A DNA stretch of 64,000 nucleotides from Nostoc sp. C052 (lineage in GTDB: Bacteria > Cyanobacteriota > Cyanobacteriia > Cyanobacteriales > Nostocaceae): the NCBI RefSeq assembly GCF_013393905.1, contig NZ_CP040272.1, positions 5,018,001-5,082,000 of the forward strand, read 5' to 3'. A model generated the notes under the pieces. It did no database searches and was not told the DNA's origin. It saw nothing but the letters and a program-made list of their open reading frames with translations. Shown here one piece after another: positions 1 to 8,862 of this stretch (position 1 is its first letter; each line of letters opens with the position of its first letter). The translations under genes were made by a program, and so were the position numbers.

Positions 1-1172
1 TCATTTGCACCTGTAACAAAGTTTTTTAAATCAACGGCTGTTTGATCTACCAAGCGCAAAAATTTAGGATGGATCTGCTTATTTGAGGTAATATACTCAT
101 CTGCAATATCTGGCGCAATGTAGCCTAAAGGTAGAGATTTAGCTGTCCATGCTTGCTGGGCTTCTATATTTGGTACATTCAAACTAATAATAGTTTTAGC
201 ACCATACTCAGAAGCTAATTTAGTCAGTTCATTTTGCAATTTGACTTCATTAACTTCCTGATCGCCTCGGATGCTCACCAAAACTAACACCGTTAAACCA
301 TTATCATAAACTGTCTGATAAAGGACATTTTTAACTAATTGAGTGGGAGAAGAGTTGAGGAGTTGACAGACTTTTTCAATGGTTTCTGTTCCAGGTGTAT
401 CCCGTTTTTCGTAGGTTGTAAACCGTGAGGTTTCGGCGTCAATTGGTAAAGAAACAGCCTTTTCTACGTTAGCGGCGTATTTACCATCCTCAGTGTAGAG
501 AACTTCATCTTCGCCAGCTTCCGCCAAAATCATAAATTCTGTGGAACCAGAACCACCAATTGCACCAGAATCAGCTTCCACTGCGCGAAAAGCTAAACCA
601 GAACGCCGTAGGATATTGCTGTAGGCTTTATACATATCCTGGTAAGTTTCTTTGAGACTGGCTTCATCGGTATGGAAAGAGTAGCCGTCCTTCATGATAA
701 ACTCTCGTCCGCGCATTAAACCAAAGCGGGGACGAATTTCATCGCGGAACTTGGTTTGAATTTGGTAGAGATGTAATGGTAGCTGGCGATAAGAGCGAAT
801 CATATCACGAGCGATCGCTGTGACTACTTCTTCATGAGTTGGGCCTAATCCTAATTGTTGCTCGCGGCGGTCAATTAGGGAAAACATAATCCCCTCAGCT
901 TTGGTGTAAGTGTCCCAGCGTGCTGATTCCTTCCATAACTCAGCAGGTTGCAATTGTGGTAGTAGACATTCTTGTGCGCCTGTAGCGTTCATTTCTTCCC
1001 GCACAATCTGGGAAACTTTTTGCAATACCCGCCACATCAGAGGCAAATAAGCATAAAGACCACTACCGATGCGACGAATGTAGCCTGCACGGAGTAATAA
1101 TTTATGACTGGGAATCTCAGCATCAGCCGGATCATCCCGCAGTGTAGCAAATAACATTTGTGAAAGTCGCAT
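1..1172 (-). CDS. proS: prolyl-tRNA synthetase, bacterial type (3' end outside window)
   Basis: Charges tRNA-Pro with proline in the cytoplasm. Reading leftwards from an ATG at 1172 the product begins MRLSQMLFATLRDDPADAE and continues with class II synthetase signatures: GSGLYAYLPLMWRVLQ, the THEE element, and the motif 2 region FRDEIRPRFGLMRGREF followed by MKDGYSFH. About 390 residues are present; the family is about 600, so the rest of the editing insertion and the C-terminal catalytic and anticodon-binding parts lie beyond base 1. The insertion between motifs 2 and 3 marks the prokaryote-type enzyme with a YbaK-like editing domain. The gene faces away from everything to its right. The identification is firm; only the truncation by the window edge limits it. 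Confidence 0.95.
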   Translation of the reverse strand, partial: MRLSQMLFATLRDDPADAEIPSHKLLLRAGYIRRIGSGLYAYLPLMWRVLQKVSQIVREEMNATGAQECLLPQLQPAELWKESARWDTYTKAEGIMFSLIDRREQQLGLGPTHEEVVTAIARDMIRSYRQLPLHLYQIQTKFRDEIRPRFGLMRGREFIMKDGYSFHTDEASLKETYQDMYKAYSNILRRSGLAFRAVEADSGAIGGSGSTEFMILAEAGEDEVLYTEDGKYAANVEKAVSLPIDAETSRFTTYEKRDTPGTETIEKVCQLLNSSPTQLVKNVLYQTVYDNGLTVLVLVSIRGDQEVNEVKLQNELTKLASEYGAKTIISLNVPNIEAQQAWTAKSLPLGYIAPDIADEYITSNKQIHPKFLRLVDQTAVDLKNFVTGAN

Positions 1173-1213
1173 CGTTTACTCCCTTTCCAGAATCTTTAAT
1201 TTGTTTATAAACC

Positions 1214-1314
1214 AATACGCTTAGGTTAAGGTCTACTGGCAACAATTTTGGGTTTTCGAGACGCGATAAATCGCCGTCTCTACAAGTGTTTTGTCGCTCA
1301 TTCTGAACTGTATT
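1214..1314. repeat. MITE-like element, AATAC-end family (divergent copy)
   Basis: The spacer upstream of proS holds an element of about 101 bp with ends AATACGCTTAGGTTAAG and, inverted, AATACAGTTCAGAATGAG. Its core carries GAGACGCGATAAATCGCC next to GTCTCTAC. The same core and ends recur at 35755-35907 and, in part, at 56347-56413. No coding capacity is seen. Confidence 0.6.
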
Positions 1315-1350
1315 GTGATATAATTTTTCCTACTAATCTAGGTCTAGGTT

Positions 1351-1924
1351 ATGAGTCTTTTGACATTAAAACTAGACACCGTTCACTTTAGTGACGAACA
1401 ATTTTATCACTTATGTCAAAATAACCGCGAATTGAAATTTGAACGCACTGCCAAGGGAGAATTAATCATTATGTCCCCCGTTGGAGGTGAAAGCGGTAAT
1501 CTAGAAGCAAATTTAATTATCGATCTGGGAATCTGGAATCGGCAAACTGGCCTCGGTTACACTTTCAGTTCTTCTACTATATTCAAATTACCCAATGGTG
1601 CCGATCGTTCGTTCCCCAGATGCGGCTTGGATTGAAGAAGAACGTTGGCAAGCACTTGCACCTGAACAAAGACAGAAATTTCCCTCCATCGTACCCGATT
1701 TTGTCATTGAATTAAGGTCAGCAACAGATGATTTAGAAATGTTGCGTTCTAAAATGCACGAATATATAGATGCAGGGGTGCAATTGGCGTGGTTGATAAA
1801 TACCCAACAGCAGCAAGTGGAAATTTATCGCCAAAACCAAGATGTAGAAGTGCGAAATCTGCCTACACAATTATCGGGTGAAAATGTATTACCAGGATTT
1901 AGCTTGAATCTATCCTGTTATTAA
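1351..1924 (+). pseudogene. Uma2-family (DUF820) PD-(D/E)XK endonuclease gene, frameshifted
   Basis: Two overlapping frames together make one Uma2-family protein of about 190 residues. The first frame (1351-1635) has the usual N-terminus with FERTAKGELIIMSPVGGESG and ends abnormally after STIFKLPNGADRS. The second frame picks up with SPDAAWIEEERW and contains the nuclease-type core VPDFVIELRS, the LRSKMHEYIDAGVQLAWLI segment and the C-terminal VLPGFSLNL. The break lies at 1605-1613, where the 4-base unit CGTT is present twice; removing one copy restores GADRSPDAAW exactly. Family members are widespread, multi-copy genes in cyanobacteria with poorly known roles. It is probably a disrupted copy; a reversible switch or a sequencing error are alternatives. 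Confidence 0.85.
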
Positions 1925-2110
1925 AATTTGCAAGTACTGCTAAATCTCCATTATCTGCCCATACTTTACATCGCAGTAAAAAATACTCTATAAGTCTGCG
2001 TAGGTACGCTTCATTTTTTGTCGTGTGTGACTGCGACTTCAATCGTCAGGGTATCTTACAGCAGCTAAGATAGCTTAAAAGAAATCACGGCATCTTTAGG
2101 AGAAACTACC

Positions 2111-3493
2111 TTGGCAGATGTAATTTATCAAGCACAAGCACCCTTAGAATTTATTCCTCCGGCGTTTAACCCTTTATTGCTACGAGTTGTCAATCTATTG
2201 CTACCCAGTTGGATAAATTGGCAAACATCTATTACCCAAATTGAAGCAGACAATGTAGAGGTGCTGGTGGATCTCTATCGCCAGTTTCAGGAGGGTAAGA
2301 TCCGTTTTATGTTGGCATTTCGCCATCCGAAAACAGACGATCCACTTTGTTTAGGTTACTTGCTATCTCAACTTGTGCCAAAGACAGCGCGATCACAAGG
2401 TACATCACTACAACATCCCATTCACGCTCATTTTATCTACGATCGCGGCATTCCTCTCTGGGCAGGTTCCCACGTTGGCTGGATTGCTTCTCATTTAGGT
2501 GGTACTCCGATTCAACGGGGTAAAGCTGACTGGACGGGGTTACGTTCGGCGCGTGAGTTGTTCGCCAATGGCAAATTCCCGATGGCGGCTGCGCCAGAAG
2601 GTGCAACCAATGGTTTATCGGAGAATATTAGCCCTCTAGAACCTGGTATCGCCCAATTAGGCTTTTGGTGTGCTGAAGATTTGCACAAAGCTGGAAGCGA
2701 CCAACAGGTTCTAATTGTACCAGTTGGGATTAAATATAGTTACGTTGATGCTCCTTGGGATGCGATCGCAAATCTTTTAAGTGAATTGGAAGCGGCTAGT
2801 GGTTTACCTGTGAATTCAGCAGAACAGGCTTCGGTAGAGTCGCTTTATCCCCGGTTGTTGACTTTGGCAGAACATTTACTTTTGCTCATGGAAGAATTTT
2901 ACACCCGGTTTTATCATCAAAAACTGCCAGATTCCAAGATTATCAATGGGCAAATTCCAGATAGAAATGAAGCATTAGCAGTTCGTTTACAAGCTTTATT
3001 GAATGCCGCATTGTTAATCTCAGAACAGTATTTTAATTTACAGTCAAAAGGTAGTTTGAGTGACCGTTGTCGGCGAGTCGAGCAAGCAGGTTGGAATTAT
3101 ATATTTAGAGAAGAATTTAAGGATGTCAAAGGAGTGTCTGCTGTCGAAAGAGCTTTAGGCGATCGCGTTGCAGAAGAAGCAAATGCACGGATGTGGCACA
3201 TGCGTTTAGTAGAAAGTTTTGTAGCTGTTTCTGGTAATTATATTCGCGAAAATCCAACGGTAGAAAGGTTTGCTGAGACAACTTTAATTCTATGGCAAAT
3301 GATTGCTAAAATCAAAGGGAATAAAGCTGTGCAGCGTCCACAATTGGGTAAGCAAAAAGTAAAAATAACTATAGGCGAACCTATATCTATTTCGGAACAT
3401 TACCCGAAATATCAAGAAAATCGTTTGGGTGCTAGACAAGCTGTTGCTGATGTGACGAATGATTTACAACAAGCAATGGAAGCTTTAATTTGA
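2111..3493 (+). CDS. 1-acyl-sn-glycerol-3-phosphate acyltransferase-like protein
   Basis: Probable glycerolipid acyltransferase of the PlsC superfamily, moving an acyl chain to a lysophospholipid-like acceptor at the membrane. The 460-residue product has a start motif near residue 73 (FRHPKTDDP, in place of the usual H-x4-D spacing), a later block RGKADWTGLRSARELFANG, and the APEGATNG block that corresponds to the EGTR-type acceptor-binding motif. The C-terminal half (after about residue 250) is extra to plain PlsC enzymes and is helical in look. The start is TTG, chosen because AGGAG lies 8 bases upstream at 2098-2102. Substrate is not certain. It stands alone in its orientation before era. 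Confidence 0.75.
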   Translation: MADVIYQAQAPLEFIPPAFNPLLLRVVNLLLPSWINWQTSITQIEADNVEVLVDLYRQFQEGKIRFMLAFRHPKTDDPLCLGYLLSQLVPKTARSQGTSLQHPIHAHFIYDRGIPLWAGSHVGWIASHLGGTPIQRGKADWTGLRSARELFANGKFPMAAAPEGATNGLSENISPLEPGIAQLGFWCAEDLHKAGSDQQVLIVPVGIKYSYVDAPWDAIANLLSELEAASGLPVNSAEQASVESLYPRLLTLAEHLLLLMEEFYTRFYHQKLPDSKIINGQIPDRNEALAVRLQALLNAALLISEQYFNLQSKGSLSDRCRRVEQAGWNYIFREEFKDVKGVSAVERALGDRVAEEANARMWHMRLVESFVAVSGNYIRENPTVERFAETTLILWQMIAKIKGNKAVQRPQLGKQKVKITIGEPISISEHYPKYQENRLGARQAVADVTNDLQQAMEALI

Positions 3494-3582
3494 GCAGGAT
3501 GGAAAGGACAATTGCTTTAGATACCTCAAGTTATATTGACAAAACAAGATAAATGTGTACTAAGTGTCAAGCAAAAGTCCTT

Positions 3583-3790
3583 CCTAAAAAATACCCAAGT
3601 AATCTTATGTTTGTTTTGCGTCTAAAAACAAAACCAAGTTGTCTCAGCTGTAAAATATAAGTGTAGAGCCAGTAGTAGATTAAACCTCGGCAAAAAAATC
3701 CCTAAAAATGCCAGGGTAATTTTATGCTTGTTTTGTGTCTAAGAAAAAACCAAGTTATCCCAGCTATAAAATATGAGGGTGGAGCCAAAG
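3583..3790 (+). repeat. imperfect tandem duplication of the era leader
   Basis: The block 3583-3670 recurs at 3701-3786, an offset of about 118 bases. Shared landmarks in order are CCTAAAAA, CTTATGTTTGTTTTG versus TTTATGCTTGTTTTG, AAAACCAAGTT, CAGCTGTAAAATAT versus CAGCTATAAAATAT, and GTAGAGCCA versus GTGGAGCCA. The second copy abuts the era start and supplies its GGAG ribosome-binding site, so the promoter and leader of era appear to have been duplicated and then diverged. Confidence 0.7.
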
Positions 3791-4747
3791 GTGACTAGTA
3801 TTGATAATTACACTTTCTCTTTTTCAGGAGAAGTAACAATCCCTCAAGCTCCTCCTGAGTTCAAATCAGGTTTTATCGGCATTGTTGGTCGTCCCAATGT
3901 CGGTAAATCTACTTTGATGAATCAATTAGTAGGACAAAAAATTGCCATTACCTCACCAGTAGCACAAACTACACGTAACCGTTTGCGCGGTATATTAACG
4001 ACACCAGAGGCGCAGTTAATATTTGTAGATACACCAGGAATTCATAAGCCTCATCATCAATTAGGCGAAGTATTGGTGCAAAATGCCAAAATTGCCATTG
4101 AATCAGTAGATGTAGTGCTATTTGTAGTAGATGGAGCGGTGGCATGTGGAGCTGGCGATCGCTATATTGCCGAATTGCTCAGTCGCAGCAAAACACCAGT
4201 GATTCTGGGTGTGAACAAAACCGACCAACAACCGGACGATTCTCAGTATTTAGATGATAGTTACGCTCAGATGGCCCAATCTCATGAATGGGAAATCGTG
4301 AAATTTTCTGCCAAGACAAGTGCAGGATTACCGGAACTTCAAGAATTATTAATTGAACATTTAGAACTTGGGCCATTATATTATCCCCCAGACTTGGTAA
4401 CTGACCAGCCAGAACGCTTTATTATGGGTGAATTAATCCGAGAACAAATTTTATTGTTGACTCGTGAAGAAGTACCCCATTCAGTTGCGATCGCTATTGA
4501 CCTAGTAGAAGAAACACCCAGCATTACCCGTGTACTTGCTACCATCAACGTCGAGCGCGATTCCCAAAAAGGTATACTCATTGGCAAAGGTGGAGCAATG
4601 CTCAAAGCAATTGGCAGTGAAGCTCGCGAACAAATTCAAAAGTTAATTGCTGGTAAAGTTTACCTAGAATTATTTGTGAAAGTTCAGCCAAAATGGCGAC
4701 AGTCGCGGCTCAGTTTAGCAGAGTTAGGCTATCGCGTGGAAGAATAA
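3791..4747 (+). CDS. era: GTPase Era
   Basis: Era is a GTP-binding protein that binds the 3' end of 16S rRNA and helps mature the 30S subunit. The GTPase domain shows G1 GRPNVGKST, the switch region with TTRNRLRGI, G3 DTPGIHKPHHQLG, G4 NKTD and G5 FSAKTSAG. The C-terminal KH domain carries GILIGKGGAMLKAIGSEAR and ends in ELGYRVEE, typical of the family. I prefer the GTG at 3791 (GGAG six bases upstream) to the in-frame ATG at 3773; the two differ by six residues. The gene is single, with a repeat array behind it. The upstream leader is duplicated, which may give it two promoters. Confidence 0.95.
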   Translation: MTSIDNYTFSFSGEVTIPQAPPEFKSGFIGIVGRPNVGKSTLMNQLVGQKIAITSPVAQTTRNRLRGILTTPEAQLIFVDTPGIHKPHHQLGEVLVQNAKIAIESVDVVLFVVDGAVACGAGDRYIAELLSRSKTPVILGVNKTDQQPDDSQYLDDSYAQMAQSHEWEIVKFSAKTSAGLPELQELLIEHLELGPLYYPPDLVTDQPERFIMGELIREQILLLTREEVPHSVAIAIDLVEETPSITRVLATINVERDSQKGILIGKGGAMLKAIGSEAREQIQKLIAGKVYLELFVKVQPKWRQSRLSLAELGYRVEE

Positions 4748-4750
4748 AAT

Positions 4751-4832
4751 TGGTCATTGGTCATTGGTCATTAGTCATTGGTCAAAAAGGCAAAGGACAA
4801 AGAACTAATGACTAATGACAAAGAACAAATGA
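4751..4832. repeat. heptamer repeat array, inverted pair
   Basis: TTGGTCA-type heptamers run four to five times, then after a short spacer the complementary version (CTAATGACTAATGAC) follows, so the transcript could fold into a long hairpin. It separates era from the response regulator. Such short tandem heptamers are characteristic of Nostoc-type genomes. Confidence 0.75.
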
Positions 4833-4848
4833 TTCTTAATAAATAAAA

Positions 4849-5526
4849 ATGTCTTTAGATACTCCCTATCCCTTAAATTTACCCGCTAATGCTCCGCCAT
4901 TGCGTGTGTTAATTGTTGAAGATGATCCAATGATGCAATTGGGATTAGAGCAATCGTTAATGGCTCATCCTCAGTTAGAGATTGTTGGACAAGCTGAAGA
5001 TGGTTATTTGGGAGTTCAAGCCGCACTGCAACTGAAACCCGATTTGGTAGTTATGGATATTGGATTGCCGCGATTGGATGGCATTGCGGCGACACAGCAA
5101 ATTAAAGCGGCGTTACCAGCAACTCATGTAGTGATGCTGACATCTCATCAAACGGAGACAGAAATTATTGCGGCACTATCTAGCGGTGCAGATGCCTATT
5201 GTATCAAAGGTGCAAGTGTAGAAAGATTATTAAGTGCGATCGCAGCCGCAGTTGATGGTGCAGCCTATCTCGATCCCCAAATTGCGCGGCGAGTAATTGA
5301 TAATCTCAAACCACCTTCACCCACTACCAACACAGCTAATTTATCTGGACGCGAATTAGAAGTGTTGAAACTCATGGTAGATGGTTTGAGTAACCCAGAG
5401 ATTGCCGAAAAACTCTATCTCAGTCCCAACACCATTAAAACCCACGTCCGAGGGATTATGAATAAATTAGCAGTAGACGATCGCGTGCAAGCAGCAGTCG
5501 TTGCATTGCGTTCTGGGTTGGTTTGA
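4849..5526 (+). CDS. two-component response regulator, NarL/FixJ family
   Basis: DNA-binding response regulator of 225 residues. The receiver domain (about residues 18-135) has the acidic pair EDD, the phospho-accepting aspartate in VVMDIGLPRLDG, the conserved T/S in VVMLTSH and the lysine in YCIKGAS. The LuxR-type helix-turn-helix (about 160-225) reads LSGRELEVLKLMVDGLSN with LYLSPNTIKTHV as recognition helix. No sensor kinase is next to it, so the partner and target genes are unknown. Start ATG 4849 is close behind a repeat array, with no clear ribosome-binding site. An inverted repeat follows the stop. Confidence 0.92.
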   Translation: MSLDTPYPLNLPANAPPLRVLIVEDDPMMQLGLEQSLMAHPQLEIVGQAEDGYLGVQAALQLKPDLVVMDIGLPRLDGIAATQQIKAALPATHVVMLTSHQTETEIIAALSSGADAYCIKGASVERLLSAIAAAVDGAAYLDPQIARRVIDNLKPPSPTTNTANLSGRELEVLKLMVDGLSNPEIAEKLYLSPNTIKTHVRGIMNKLAVDDRVQAAVVALRSGLV

Positions 5527-5552
5527 TTATATATAAATTAAACTTTACAAGT

Positions 5553-5583
5553 AGAGGCATACATATAATATATGTATACCTCT
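5553..5583 (+). terminator. inverted repeat after the response regulator gene
   Basis: AGAGGCATACATAT and ATATGTATACCTCT form a stem with a tiny loop, 26 bases after the stop codon. It lacks a following T-run, so termination on the plus strand is a guess. Confidence 0.35.
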
Positions 5584-5623
5584 ATGATCGATTAATTTGT
5601 CGCCAAGAATTTGGAAAAATAGT

Positions 5624-5878
5624 CTACCTCAAAGCATTTTCATTAAAAGAGTTTGAGAATTGATTAGGGTCTAGATGATCTGGAAATAGTAAAATTTCCT
5701 TGCCTTCTAAATTTGCCTTTTGGTGAAGCAAAATCGCCTTTTCCAAAGAACAATATTTAATTGGAACCCATCTGTCGCTATAAAAGTAGACAGTTACTCG
5801 GCTCATTGCATACTCTTTCAGCGGTAGTGGAACGTACCAGGACGAGTCCACAATTTGAACTTTACCTGTCGAGTCCAT
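5624..5878 (-). CDS. hypothetical 84-aa protein
   Basis: I do not recognise this protein. It reads leftwards from ATG 5878, with GAGG nine bases upstream, which supports translation. The sequence is mixed and soluble-looking, with several aromatic residues (DSSWYVPLP, YFYSDRWVPIKY) and an acidic end (FPDHLDPNQ). No signal peptide, membrane segment or metal-binding motif is apparent. It lies between convergent neighbours of unrelated function, alone in its orientation. An internal ATG at about residue 25 (MSRVTVYF) is an alternative start. The overlapping plus-strand frame at 5761-5949 looks like noise and is not annotated. Confidence 0.5.
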   Translation of the reverse strand: MDSTGKVQIVDSSWYVPLPLKEYAMSRVTVYFYSDRWVPIKYCSLEKAILLHQKANLEGKEILLFPDHLDPNQFSNSFNENALR

Positions 5879-6218
5879 GCTTTGAACCTCAGCTACTAAG
5901 TATATTTACTCTCGCTCATCATTCTTATTACTTTCACTCATCCAAGTGAATTATGGTAACTATCATAAGTAATAAGCTAATTTGTCTTTAAGGTAGAATT
6001 TTATGAGTCAACTAGCTTTTAGTTGAGATTGAGCCTTAGCAGTTGGTCAGGAATTTTCGGGTAAAGTTTGACAGACTGTCTTTTGACACAACTATTCTTT
6101 TCTTTTAGAATCCTTCTCCTAAATACTGGTGGAAAAATAGCATCAAAAATCTTTGAATTTTGCTTTAATTGCCTTTCCCCAGTCGGTCTGCTTTACTTCA
6201 CTTACTCTTAGAAACTCT

Positions 6219-6659
6219 ATGTTCTACTTTAGCTTAGAGAAGAATTTGGGATGGCTATTATTGATTTCGGTTTTGATAACTACACCAGTTAATGCCCACA
6301 CAGAAAAGGTATCAAAAGACGTGGGTGGGATGCTGCATATTGAACCCTATGACAATCCTCAAGCTGGCCAAACCGCTCATGCTTGGATTGTCCTCACTCG
6401 TAAAGGTGGGCAATTAATTCCCCTAACTCAATGTAACTGTCAGTTGGCTGTCTACCCTCAACCTCATAGTGAAACTGATAGCCCATTGCTGAAACCAGCC
6501 TTACATAATGTGTCAACCAAGCAATATAAAAGCATTCCCGGAGCCGAGATTGTATTTCCCAAAGTAGGAACCTATGAATTGGAATTAAGCGGTACTCCCA
6601 AATCTGGAGCTAGTTTCAAGCCCTTTGTGTTGTCTTACACCATCACAGTCGGCTCATAA
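6219..6659 (+). CDS. secreted protein of unknown function, beta-sandwich-like
   Basis: The 146-residue product begins MFYFSLEKNLGWLLLISVL and has a signal peptide likely cut after VNA, leaving HTEKVSKDVGGML. The mature part has alternating strands (GQTAHAWIVLTRKGG, YELELSGTPKSG, FVLSYTITVG) like periplasmic Ig-fold or CopC/YtkA-like proteins, and a CNC pair near residue 82 preceding AVYPQPHSE. The first His after the cleavage site and the Cys pair might bind a metal, but this is a guess. An upstream in-frame ATG at 6153 would add 22 residues and break the signal peptide layout, so 6219 is preferred. No operon partner. Confidence 0.6.
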   Translation: MFYFSLEKNLGWLLLISVLITTPVNAHTEKVSKDVGGMLHIEPYDNPQAGQTAHAWIVLTRKGGQLIPLTQCNCQLAVYPQPHSETDSPLLKPALHNVSTKQYKSIPGAEIVFPKVGTYELELSGTPKSGASFKPFVLSYTITVGS

Positions 6660-6923
6660 AGATTGCTCTGCTTACCTTTGCGTTTAAAAAAGTTACGAAC
6701 TTATAGCTGTACTTAGTATGGTAAAAACTTCACCGTAATCGCGGTGCGATCGCCCAACCTTTCACCTTCTACCTGATTCCCAATGCCCATAATTTAAAAT
6801 CCTGCCAAACGATATCAAGGTTTCAAACTCAGGGATGATGAGTAATTAGCAATTAAATTGACAAAATCACACTATAAAGAGTGATATTAAGCGATAGATA
6901 GCGCTTGTAAAGGACTAACGGGC

Positions 6924-7397
6924 ATGATTAAATCTTGGATGGTGATTGGGGGTGTGGCTTTCTTGGTTGCTTTAGCCGCGAACGTGATTACGCCTAGCGA
7001 TCGCCAATGGTTCAAGCGTTTACAACGACCGAGATGGCTAACTTTTGAGGGTGCGATTCCCATTATCTGGACTGTAATATTTATTTGCGGTGCTTGGTCA
7101 GCTTATATTGTCTGGGAAAAAGACCCAGGAAGCACTTCAACTTGGTTAATCATGGCTTTATATCTGCTATTAGAAATTGTCACGATTGCTTATACGCCTG
7201 TCATGTTTAAGCTTCGCAGTCTAAAAGTGGGCACAATTCTTGGTGGCACAGGTTTAATTATCAGTGCTTTATTGATACTTGCAGTCTTAGGTTTTTCTGG
7301 TTGGGCAGCACTATTACTAGTTCCTTATTTGCTCTGGAGTCCCATTGGTACTTATACCACTTGGCAAATGATCAGTCTCAATCCTCAAGACGCTTGA
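6924..7397 (+). CDS. tspO: TspO/MBR family membrane protein
   Basis: Member of the tryptophan-rich sensory protein family, five-helix membrane proteins that bind porphyrins and affect tetrapyrrole and stress responses. The 157-residue product has five hydrophobic stretches. Family landmarks are visible: RPRWLTFEGAIPIIWTV in the first loop and helix 2, a helix with GAWSAYIVW, and LLLVPYLLWSPIGTYTTW near the end, matching the LPYLLW-type signature. Length fits the family. The start ATG 6924 follows AAAGGA at a good distance. In a cyanobacterium porphyrin or bilin handling is the likely context. The usual second-helix tryptophans are fewer than in classical TspO, so it is a divergent member. Confidence 0.8.
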   Translation: MIKSWMVIGGVAFLVALAANVITPSDRQWFKRLQRPRWLTFEGAIPIIWTVIFICGAWSAYIVWEKDPGSTSTWLIMALYLLLEIVTIAYTPVMFKLRSLKVGTILGGTGLIISALLILAVLGFSGWAALLLVPYLLWSPIGTYTTWQMISLNPQDA

Positions 7398-7400
7398 AGA

Positions 7401-7468
7401 AGAATTCAGAAGTGATTCACCATTTATTCATTCGTCAGTCGAATTCTGAATTCTGACTCCTGAATTCT
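7401..7468. repeat. GAATTC/GACTCCTGAATTC dispersed repeat
   Basis: The spacer between the convergent tspO-like and dipeptidase genes contains AGAATTCAGAAG and, inverted, GAATTCTGAATTCTGACTC followed by CTGAATTCTT. The same words occur at 35212-35515, 41884-41930, 44278-44483 and 45775-45792. Confidence 0.6.
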
Positions 7469-7470
7469 TT

Positions 7471-8178
7471 CTATACAAGCCGCCCATAACGCGCTGTGAC
7501 AGGATTGGCTGGATTGGATTGATTATTCAACCAAGCCCACATCTGATCGCCTACAGAAAAATGCCACCATTCTCTAGGATTGCGTTGAAAGCCGGCTTTT
7601 AACATCACATCTCGCAATAGCTGGCGGTAAGCATGATACTTTTGTGCTTCTGGGTCGTCATTATTGGCATAATAATCGGGATGCGATCGCTCTGACATTT
7701 CATCAATTGGCGAACCCATATTCACTATTTTCCCAGCATCATCTACCAGCGTCACATCCACCGCCGCACCTGTACTGTGAGGAGGCGGAGTTTTTTCATC
7801 CAAACTCGGTACAGCCCAAATTTCATACACCGCTTCCCAAATTTCTTGACGTTGGTTTGGTAACAACTCCACCTCAGTCAGTCCCCTATCCTGCACTGCT
7901 TGGACGAAGCTGTAATCTACCATAAACTGCTGGACTGCGATCGGGCGATAGGCGTCAAAGATTTGGATATGCCAGTTAGGATGCAGGAGATTAAGATAAT
8001 TTTGGGCTTGGAGCAAATTTTCGATCACGCTTTGACGGAGATAATAAGGGGAGCGATCGCCATAGGGCGCACCTAATTTTTCATAAGGATGTGGAGATTC
8101 CACCGCAAATAATTCTAAAGGAATCTTGATTAACGGTTCACCACACTCGAAAATTGGGATTTGATGATATGGCCTCAT
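7471..8178 (-). CDS. M15D family D-Ala-D-Ala dipeptidase (VanX/DdpX-like)
   Basis: Zinc dipeptidase that cleaves D-Ala-D-Ala, a peptidoglycan precursor or turnover product. The 235-residue protein shows the family pattern: FDAYRPIAVQQFMVD with the conserved arginine, the zinc motif SxHxxGxAxD seen as PPPHSTGAAVDVTL, an MGSPIDEMSERSHPDY block, and the catalytic and ligand segment EWWHFSVGD near the end. Length fits VanX and DdpX. There are no vanH or vanA partners nearby, so glycopeptide resistance is unlikely; cell-wall recycling is the more probable role. No signal peptide is visible, so it is likely cytoplasmic. Start ATG 8178. Confidence 0.88.
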   Translation of the reverse strand: MRPYHQIPIFECGEPLIKIPLELFAVESPHPYEKLGAPYGDRSPYYLRQSVIENLLQAQNYLNLLHPNWHIQIFDAYRPIAVQQFMVDYSFVQAVQDRGLTEVELLPNQRQEIWEAVYEIWAVPSLDEKTPPPHSTGAAVDVTLVDDAGKIVNMGSPIDEMSERSHPDYYANNDDPEAQKYHAYRQLLRDVMLKAGFQRNPREWWHFSVGDQMWAWLNNQSNPANPVTARYGRLV

Positions 8179-8365
8179 CTAGTCAGCTACACAGGACTTA
8201 CGCATTTTAACGCAAGCATAGCATTGTGCGTAACGATTCTCTTCTTCCTCTGTGTCCTTTGCGCCTCTACGTGCAATACCAATTTTTCTTAAATTAATCA
8301 GTGCCCGAAAAATGTAACAATACCATATTAAGCTGTTAGACATTCAACTTGCATATTACATAAGA

Positions 8366-8420
8366 TTAAAACTCTTGTGGGGTGGGCATCTTGCCCGCCC
8401 TGATTATGCAAATTAAAAAT
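8366..8420. repeat. fragment of the GTGGGGTGGGCAT repeat element
   Basis: ACTCTTGTGGGGTGGGCAT followed by CTTGCCCGCCCT is identical to the left-inner part of the element at 46382-46501. Only this half is present here, about 70 bases before the start of the trypsin-associated operon. Confidence 0.6.
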
Positions 8421-8490
8421 GTATTAGCTTACATTATTCTCATTATTTAGAAATCCCCTTGCACGAAAAATTAACAGGAAAGAATGAAGT

Positions 8491-8802
8491 ATGGCAGATA
8501 AAACCAAAATTGTTTCCTTTCAACTTTCTGACGGCAAAATAATTAAAGTAGAGGTTACGCCTATAGGGGAACAACCTGTTTCTGATGAAACCAGAGTCTT
8601 TAAACAAGCGACAGAAATTATTAAATCCATTGCTGAAGATGTCGCAGTTACATTAAAAGATATTAGCGAGACAGTCAAGCCAGATAAATTTAGTGTCAAA
8701 CTAGGTTTACAAATTGGAGTTGAGTCAGGACAGCTAACCGCTTTAATTGTCAAAGGAACAGGCACAGCTAACCTAGAAATTACGATGGAATGGGGTAAAT
8801 AA
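8491..8802 (+). CDS. Trypco1-like (CU044_2847 family) small protein
   Basis: This 103-residue protein looks like a trypsin-co-occurring domain 1 protein. It opens with a beta-rich stretch built on KIVSFQLSDGKIIKVEVTP, has a central helix (VFKQATEIIKSIAEDVA), then SETVKPDKFSVKLGLQIGVE, and ends LEITMEWGK. Those parts, with the EFGLKL-like SVKLGLQI strand and the ITMEW end, are the family pattern as I recall it. Members sit beside trypsin-like proteases in proposed conflict systems, and the next gene here is exactly such a protease fused to an NTPase. Gap to that gene is 60 bases, same strand. Role is unknown; being a substrate or regulator of the protease is an inference. Confidence 0.75.
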   Translation: MADKTKIVSFQLSDGKIIKVEVTPIGEQPVSDETRVFKQATEIIKSIAEDVAVTLKDISETVKPDKFSVKLGLQIGVESGQLTALIVKGTGTANLEITMEWGK

Positions 8803-8862
8803 CAGTTGATTGTCTTACAGTTGTGGTAATCTTTTTACAAAGATGCTAGATCAGAGCAATTA

